Shown here in pieces: positions 58,951 to 64,000 of a stretch of DNA of 64,000 bases. The stretch comes from a bacterium (GTDB lineage: Bacteria; Zhuqueibacterota; Zhuqueibacteria; Residuimicrobiales; Oceaniaggregativiventaceae): assembly GCA_029565675.1 (NCBI GenBank), contig JAKQNP010000019.1, forward strand, positions 1 to 64,000, read 5' to 3'. A program made the translations under genes and the position numbers. Below the pieces are notes generated by a model that worked only from the letters and a program-made list of their open reading frames with translations, was not told where the DNA came from and made no database searches. Every line of letters begins with the position of its first letter. Position 1 is the stretch's first letter.

Positions 58951-60099
58951 TCAGCAGATTTCCTCTATTTTGGCCAGAATCTCCAATGGATTGATCGGAT
59001 TGCCGTCGACCCGATTGATTCGATGAACCGGCACGCTCCTGCCGACCGCCCACTCAACCTCGTGCGCGATCTGGCCGAGATTCATCTCCGGCACCACCCA
59101 GGCTTTCAGGCGTGCGGTGTGATCAGCGATCTCCTGACCGGCAAACGGCCATATTGTTTTCAGGCGAAAAAGACCGGCTTTTATCCCTTTTTGCCGCGCC
59201 AAAAACACCGCATGACGCGCCGATCTGGCCGAAGATCCGTAACTCAAGATACCGATTTCCGCATCCTCGAATTGATCGGTTGCGTAATCGATGATCTGGT
59301 CGCGATTGCGTTCCAGCTTGTTGTTCAACCGCAACAAGAGTCGTTCGATGTCCTGCGCTTTGTTGGTGGGAAAACCGGTTTCATCATGAGCCAATCCGGT
59401 CACATGGTAGCGATACCCCTCGCCGAAACTCACCATCGGCGGCACTCCTGATTCAGTATTGGCATAGGGCAAATAGTTCTGCGGTGCAACACCCGGCCGA
59501 TTTCGTTTGACCACCTGAATTTCTTCAGATCGCGGAAAAACAACCTTTTCATTGACATGGCCAAGAATTTCATCCATCAAAAGTATCACCGGCGTGCGAA
59601 ATTTTTCCGCCAGGTTGAACGCCCGGATGGTAAGGTCAAATGTTTCACCGACGCTATAGGGCGCGATGGCGATGATCGGATGATCACCATGGGTTCCCCA
59701 ACGCGCTTGCATAACATCTGCCTGCGCCGGCATGGTCGGCAGACCCGTGCTGGGACCGCCGCGCATAACATTGACTATCACACACGGCACTTCGGCCATC
59801 GATGCATAACCGATGTTCTCTTGCATCAACGAAAATCCTGGACCACTCGTGGCGGTCATCGACTTGGAACCTGCAAGCGAAGCGCCGATAATCGCACCCA
59901 TCGAAGCGATTTCATCCTCCATCTGGATAAAGACACCGCCGGTTTTCGGCAATTCCAGCGAGAGCACTTCGGCAATCTCCGAAGACGGAGTGATCGGATA
60001 ACCGGCATAAAATCGCATGTCTGCTGCCAACGCTCCCATCGCACAAGCTTCATTGCCCGATAAAACCTGCACGCGATTGGTTGAATCCTTTTCCGACAT
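58951..60099 (-). CDS. korA: 2-oxoacid:ferredoxin oxidoreductase, alpha subunit
   Basis: A 382-residue subunit with GNEACAMGALAADMRFYAGY, PITPSSEIAEVLSLELPKTG, FIQMEDEIASMGAIIGASLA, SGPGFSLMQENIGYASMAE and MRGGPSTGLPTMPAQADVMQ, all hallmark blocks of the KorA/VorB-type alpha subunit. The GGPSTGLPT motif and the separate gamma subunit favour 2-oxoglutarate as substrate. It follows the ferredoxin subunit gene by 12 bp and is followed immediately by korB. Confidence 0.94.
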   Translation of the reverse strand: MSEKDSTNRVQVLSGNEACAMGALAADMRFYAGYPITPSSEIAEVLSLELPKTGGVFIQMEDEIASMGAIIGASLAGSKSMTATSGPGFSLMQENIGYASMAEVPCVIVNVMRGGPSTGLPTMPAQADVMQARWGTHGDHPIIAIAPYSVGETFDLTIRAFNLAEKFRTPVILLMDEILGHVNEKVVFPRSEEIQVVKRNRPGVAPQNYLPYANTESGVPPMVSFGEGYRYHVTGLAHDETGFPTNKAQDIERLLLRLNNKLERNRDQIIDYATDQFEDAEIGILSYGSSARSARHAVFLARQKGIKAGLFRLKTIWPFAGQEIADHTARLKAWVVPEMNLGQIAHEVEWAVGRSVPVHRINRVDGNPINPLEILAKIEEIC

Positions 60100-60111
60100 C
60101 TTGGCCTCGAT

Positions 60112-60324
60112 TTATCGTTTTTCCACCGTGATGGCAAAATCCGGACAACGCAATTCACAAAGTCCGCAGGCCGTACAAGCAGCCAAGTTTGCCACTTTGG
60201 CGATACCGCTCTCCATCACCAGCACATCTTGAGGACAAAATTCGACACAAATCGCGCATCCCTTGCACCAGGAAGGATTGATGCGGATGACGATCTTTTC
60301 TTCGCTGATGACATCACTGCCCAT
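60112..60324 (-). CDS. korD: 2-oxoacid:ferredoxin oxidoreductase, delta subunit (2[4Fe-4S] ferredoxin)
   Basis: A 70-residue ferredoxin-like subunit with two [4Fe-4S] motifs: CKGCAICVEFCPQDVL and CTACGLCELRCPDFAI. It passes electrons from the TPP centre to free ferredoxin. It is the first gene of the korDABC set. The gap to arcC upstream (60325-60455) probably holds the operon promoter, though none was clear. Confidence 0.95.
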   Translation of the reverse strand: MGSDVISEEKIVIRINPSWCKGCAICVEFCPQDVLVMESGIAKVANLAACTACGLCELRCPDFAITVEKR

Positions 60325-60455
60325 TGATTACCTCTTATGGTTTCCGATTCAAACCGCGGAACCGATCCGTACAAGGCGACCTAGCTGTTCCTCTTCATAG
60401 GCCAGGCCCTATTCAGTTATCTGTAACTAAACACATTTTCGCTAAAAATCAACGA

Positions 60456-61418
60456 CTATTTGAGGATTTCTGTTCCCGTTTTTCCCAGCACCGCTTCGGC
60501 CATCCGTTCAACCGAGCTGATGACGACCCGTTTGCCACCCCGTTCGAGAAAATCGATCGCTGCTTCGATTTTTGGGCCCATGCTGCCGCGCGGGAATTGA
60601 CCTTCTCGCAAATACCCGCGGGCTTCCTGCACCGTCAAGCGATCGAGAGGTTGCTCGGCAGAAGTGGCAAAATTCAAAGCCACGCGATCGACGGCGGTCA
60701 GAATGAAAAGCTCATCCGCCCCGATCTCGTGCGCCAGAATCGCCGAAGCGCGGTCTTTGTCAACCACCGCATCCACGCCCTCCAGCCTTCCATCCGCTTC
60801 GATATAGACCGGAATTCCTCCACCCCCCACAGTGATCACCACCACCCCGCTGTGCACCAACTCCTTGATGATTGCTGCTTCGACGATCCGTTGCGGAATC
60901 GGCGAAGACACAACACGGCGAAATCCCCGCCCCGAATCCTCTTTGATCGAATATCCACGCTCACGCACAAGCGTCTCGACTTCTTCTTGTCGGTAAAAAG
61001 GCCCGACAAATTTGCTCGGGTTAAGAATCGAAGAATCATCCTTATCCACAATGACCTGCGCCAACAGGGTCACCACCTCACGCCGAATACCGCGCAGATG
61101 CAATTTATTTTGCAGCGATTGCTCGATCATATAGCCCATACCGCCTTCGAGATCGGCAACCAAAACCCCAAGTGGTACTGGCGGAACCAGATGGCGGCTC
61201 GCTTCGACCCGGATCAGCGCATTGCCGATTTGCGGTCCATTGCCATGAGATATCGCCAGTCGATATCCGCGCTCGAGAAGCTCGGCAACCCCGACCAGCG
61301 CCCGCCGCGTATTGGCAAACTGCTGATGGATGTCCCCCTCTTCGAACTCGCGTGTGATGGCATTGCCGCCCAGCGCCACCACCGCGATTTTGTTCACGCT
61401 GTGTCGCCTGGCCTTCAT
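60456..61418 (-). CDS. arcC: Carbamate kinase
   Basis: A 320-residue amino-acid-kinase-fold enzyme interconverting carbamoyl phosphate + ADP and carbamate + ATP. Family blocks are VVALGGNAI near the N-terminus, ISHGNGPQIGNALIR, PLGVLVADLEGGMGYMIEQ, FRRVVSSPIPQRIVE, VITVGGGGIPV, VDAVVDKDRASAILA and FPRGSMGPKIEAAIDF. The ATG at 61418 follows GGGGAGAGG. No arginine deiminase or ornithine carbamoyltransferase gene is adjacent. The upstream neighbour is a cyclic-2,3-diphosphoglycerate-synthetase-like gene, a pairing that implies a shared pathway. Confidence 0.95.
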   Translation of the reverse strand: MKARRHSVNKIAVVALGGNAITREFEEGDIHQQFANTRRALVGVAELLERGYRLAISHGNGPQIGNALIRVEASRHLVPPVPLGVLVADLEGGMGYMIEQSLQNKLHLRGIRREVVTLLAQVIVDKDDSSILNPSKFVGPFYRQEEVETLVRERGYSIKEDSGRGFRRVVSSPIPQRIVEAAIIKELVHSGVVVITVGGGGIPVYIEADGRLEGVDAVVDKDRASAILAHEIGADELFILTAVDRVALNFATSAEQPLDRLTVQEARGYLREGQFPRGSMGPKIEAAIDFLERGGKRVVISSVERMAEAVLGKTGTEILK

Positions 61419-61479
61419 ACCTCTCCCCTTGTTTCCAATGGACCGCCCGGCAACCTTCTCCCTGCCGAACGGACAGCTG

Positions 61480-62796
61480 TTAATCGAACAGCCGATCGAT
61501 CGCCGTTTTTAAAGTGGGTTCACCGATTTCCTGCAATTCGTAAAAGACCCGCACCGCCGGCTTGTCGATTCGGATGATGCGGCGCAAATCGATCGGCGTG
61601 CCGATAATCACAGCTTCGCAGTCGGATGCGTTGATGGTTGCTTCAAGATCCCGCATCTGTTTTTCCCCGTATCCCATCGCCGGCAGCAAACGGCCGATCC
61701 CTGGATATTTGGCAAAAGTCTCGACCAGAGTACCGCGCAAAAACGGCCGCGGATCCACAAGTTCTCTTGCCCCGTAACGCTCCGCAGCCATCACCCCGGC
61801 ACCAAACGCCATCTCGCCATGGGTTAAGGTCGGCCCGTCCTCAACCACCAAAACACGTTTATCGCGCACAACATCGGGGTCCTGCAGGCGAATGGGAGAA
61901 GCTGCATCGATGATGCACGCTTGCGGATTGAGCCGGCGAATATTGTTGCGCACACTCTGAATATCGGCAATGTTCGCTTCGACCTCTTTGTTGATCACCA
62001 CCACATCGGCCATGCGCAAATTGGCCTCGCCGGGGTAATAGCTGATCTCATGGCCGGGTCGCAGCGGATCGACGACCACGACGTGAAGGTCGGGTTGGTA
62101 AAACGGCAAATCGTTGTTGCCGCCGTCCCAGAGAATCACATCCGCTTCTTCCTGAGCCTGGGCAAGGATGGCACCGTAATCGACGCCTGCATAGACAACC
62201 GAACCGCTGACGATATGCGGCTCATACTCTTCCATTTCTTCAATGGTACAATCGTGCTTCTTCAGATCCGCCAGTTCAGCAAACCTCTGTACCTTTTGCG
62301 CCAGCAGATCGCCATAGGGCATTGGATGTCGCACCGCAACAATCCGTTTGCCGCGTGCCTTGAGCAGCTCGGCAATTCGGCGGGTCGTTTGGCTCTTGCC
62401 ACAGCCGGTCCGCACGGCACAAACTGCAATCACCGGCACCCTGGCTTTTAGGCTCGTATGGCGCGGACCGAGCAGCGAAAAAGTTGCACCCAGGCTGTTC
62501 ACCAGCGCTCCCTGGTGCATTACCCTCTCATTCGACACATCGCTATAGGAAAAAAAGACCTCGTCAACCGCATTTTCCCGAATCAACCGCGGCAGTTCGC
62601 TCTCCGCTTCGATCTGGATACCCTGCGGATAGAGAGAACCCGCCAGTTGCGCGGGATACTTGCGACCATCGATGTTGGGAATCTGGGTAGCGGTGAAAGC
62701 AATTACCCGATAATCCGAATTGTCTCGAAAATAAGTGTTGAAATTGTGAAAGTCGCGACCGGCTGCACCCATAATTATCGCTTTTTTTACCGCCAT
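61480..62796 (-). CDS. Cyclic 2,3-diphosphoglycerate synthetase-like P-loop NTPase (COG2403 type)
   Basis: A 438-residue predicted NTPase. The N-terminal Rossmann-like domain (KKAIIMGAAGRDFHNFNTYF, about 1-125) precedes a P-loop domain with VCAVRTGCGKSQTTRRIAEL (Walker A, near 130-148), IVAVRHPMPYGDL, DVILWDGGNNDLPFYQPDLH and VVINKEVEANIADIQSV. These match the family containing archaeal cyclic-2,3-diphosphoglycerate synthetase, although bacterial members lack an established function. It lies 61 bp upstream of arcC on the same strand. That context suggests an ATP- or carbamoyl-phosphate-related step rather than thermoadaptation. Confidence 0.8.
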   Translation of the reverse strand: MAVKKAIIMGAAGRDFHNFNTYFRDNSDYRVIAFTATQIPNIDGRKYPAQLAGSLYPQGIQIEAESELPRLIRENAVDEVFFSYSDVSNERVMHQGALVNSLGATFSLLGPRHTSLKARVPVIAVCAVRTGCGKSQTTRRIAELLKARGKRIVAVRHPMPYGDLLAQKVQRFAELADLKKHDCTIEEMEEYEPHIVSGSVVYAGVDYGAILAQAQEEADVILWDGGNNDLPFYQPDLHVVVVDPLRPGHEISYYPGEANLRMADVVVINKEVEANIADIQSVRNNIRRLNPQACIIDAASPIRLQDPDVVRDKRVLVVEDGPTLTHGEMAFGAGVMAAERYGARELVDPRPFLRGTLVETFAKYPGIGRLLPAMGYGEKQMRDLEATINASDCEAVIIGTPIDLRRIIRIDKPAVRVFYELQEIGEPTLKTAIDRLFD

Positions 62797-62864
62797 AAAT
62801 CCTCCATCTGTGCGATCGAAAACTATTTTCCCTCTGAATTTAACCCAACCGCCTTTGCCGCGCC

Positions 62865-63860
62865 TCAGCGATCCGATTCCGTATTCAGCATATCATCGAA
62901 TCGCTGACCGGCCAGACGCAAAACCAACAAATTGTCCCGCAATGCCGTCCAGGAATTGCTGTTGACCAACATGCTGCGATAACGGTTGAAAAGCGGCCGG
63001 CCGCGCAGATAACAGAGAAGATGCTTTCGCATCATGTACATGGCCCGCTTTTCACCATAGTGCTCCACCATTTCCGCTGCATGTTCCAGAAGCGTTCGAT
63101 CGACTTCCTCGGCAGTCGGTTCTGACGGAACTGGAAGCCCTGCCAGGCGAGCACGGACCTGGCTGAAAATCCAGGGATTGCCCTGGCTGCCGCGACCGAT
63201 CATGATACCGTCACAACCCGTTTGCCGGACCATTTGTTCCGCATCCACTGCCGACCGCACATCGCCGTTGCCGATCACCGGGATGCGAACCGCGGCTTTG
63301 ACGCGCTGAATGATGCACCAGTCAGCCTTGCCGCTGAATTTCATTGCCTGCGTTCGGGCATGTACGGTTACCATCTGCACACCGGCGTCCGCAAGAGCCA
63401 AAGCGATTTCCACCGCGTGATCCTCTTCCCAACCGGCGCGGATTTTGGCACTGACCGGCAGGTCGACAGCCGCCACAACCCGCCGAACAATCTCGGTCAT
63501 GCGCGGCAGATCGCGCAACAACGCCGATCCTGCGCCGGTTTTGATCACTTTCTTCACCGGACAACCGAAATTGAGATCCAGGCCATCTGGCCTATGGAAA
63601 GCCAGCATTTCCGCTGCCCTGGCCATAACCTCGGAATTGCCACCGTAAAGCTGAATCGAAATCGGCCTTTCACTTTCGCAGAATTCGATAAACTCCATGG
63701 TCTTGCTCTGCCGATGCAAAACCCCATCCGAGCTGACCATCTCGGTAAATACCCAGCCGGCACCGGCGCGTTTGCACAATCGGCGAAAAATGGAATCCGA
63801 CCATCCCGCCAATGGCGCCAAACAAGTGGGATTTTCTGCCAGGTGTTGACGTACGTTCAT
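62865..63860 (-). CDS. dusB: tRNA-dihydrouridine synthase
   Basis: A 331-residue FMN-dependent tRNA-modifying enzyme of the Dus family, DusB/Nifr3-like. Family blocks are LAPLAGWSDSIFRRLCKRAG, FTEMVSSDGVLHR, ISIQLYGGNSEVM, LDLNFGCPVKKVIKTGAGSA (catalytic Cys in NFGCP), VTVHARTQAMKFSGKADW, VIGNGDVRS and GIMIGRGSQGNPWIF. It reduces uridine in the tRNA D-loop. The assignment to DusB rather than another Dus branch is by overall resemblance. It is the first gene of the minus-strand run ending at arcC. Confidence 0.93.
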   Translation of the reverse strand: MNVRQHLAENPTCLAPLAGWSDSIFRRLCKRAGAGWVFTEMVSSDGVLHRQSKTMEFIEFCESERPISIQLYGGNSEVMARAAEMLAFHRPDGLDLNFGCPVKKVIKTGAGSALLRDLPRMTEIVRRVVAAVDLPVSAKIRAGWEEDHAVEIALALADAGVQMVTVHARTQAMKFSGKADWCIIQRVKAAVRIPVIGNGDVRSAVDAEQMVRQTGCDGIMIGRGSQGNPWIFSQVRARLAGLPVPSEPTAEEVDRTLLEHAAEMVEHYGEKRAMYMMRKHLLCYLRGRPLFNRYRSMLVNSNSWTALRDNLLVLRLAGQRFDDMLNTESDR

Positions 63861-64000
63861 CTCATCCCGCTACAAACGAAAAAACCGGTGCAAAGACCGG
63901 CAGGGTGAATTTCAAAAGGGCGGCTCACCGGAAAAAATATACAGCTTTAAAGTGAATGATGCAAGGTAATTATTGCGTAAGTTGCTCATTTTAATAACTT
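63861..64000. other. Window-edge intergenic sequence
   Basis: 140 bp upstream of dusB, A+T-rich at the edge. It probably contains the dusB promoter. No gene was seen. Confidence 0.3.

Noticed and set aside
1-64000. CRISPR arrays, rRNA and tRNA genes
   Set aside because: No regularly spaced repeats, rRNA-like blocks or clear tRNA cloverleaf was found by eye; a covariance-model scan would be needed to exclude an unusual tRNA.

Overview
The window looks like chromosome of an uncultured-type bacterium from the wider Fibrobacteres-Chlorobi-Bacteroidetes group, perhaps KSB1 or Calditrichota-like. This is an inference. It rests on a FlgD-like/type IX secretion C-terminal sorting domain on the large secreted protein at 16.9-19.4 kb, many lipoproteins, a four-subunit 2-oxoacid:ferredoxin oxidoreductase, an AmgK/RapZ-C/MurU-type cluster, and an exported glycan-degradation repertoire. 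Gene density is high and base composition is moderate. No rRNA, tRNA or CRISPR array was recognised.

Region 1 (about 0-3.6 kb) is accessory and partly decayed. A serine resolvase is followed by an 18-bp perfect palindrome and three tiny, tandemly overlapping genes (ATGA junctions) with hydrophobic segments. A PD-(D/E)XK nuclease-like gene follows on the other strand, and then the wreck of an SF1 helicase operon.

Region 2 (3.6-30.3 kb) is an exported-protein and catabolic region: a GH123/DUF4091-type glycoside hydrolase, a GH78 alpha-L-rhamnosidase, a GH20 hexosaminidase, a heparinase II/III-type lyase, a six-hairpin-type protein, a Tat-exported Fe-S aldo/keto reductase and several lipoproteins. 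Interspersed are a stand-alone B12-dependent methionine synthase activation domain, OsmC, a cation diffusion facilitator, a Ca2+-type P-ATPase, dodecin and TrmB. A DUF3160 protein at 16.9-19.4 kb is split by a single in-frame TAG.

Region 3 (30.3-38.9 kb) holds a Nudix hydrolase, sucCD, a three-gene sugar-kinase/RapZ-C/nucleotidyltransferase cluster resembling the cell-wall sugar salvage (AmgK-MurU) route, an FGGY (ribulokinase-like) kinase, a small outer-membrane beta-barrel protein and adenosine deaminase.

Region 4 (38.9-45.2 kb) is a LexA-headed mutagenesis cassette read on the minus strand: lexA, an ImuB-like Y-family polymerase with altered catalytic residues, a YghO/GNAT-like gene and a DnaE2-like polymerase. 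It is preceded by a perfect-consensus sigma70 promoter (TTGACA-17-TATAAT) bracketed by an inverted repeat.

Region 5 (45.2-64 kb) is housekeeping, almost all on the minus strand: a putative anti-sigma factor, a CorC/CNNM-type membrane protein, a YigZ/IMPACT protein, then the fatty-acid/phospholipid block yceD-rpmF-plsX-fabH-fabD-fabG-acpP-fabF-rnc, ndk, korDABC, carbamate kinase next to a cyclic-2,3-diphosphoglycerate-synthetase-like NTPase, and dusB. KorDABC and SucCD together cover the 2-oxoglutarate/succinyl-CoA/succinate steps of the TCA cycle.
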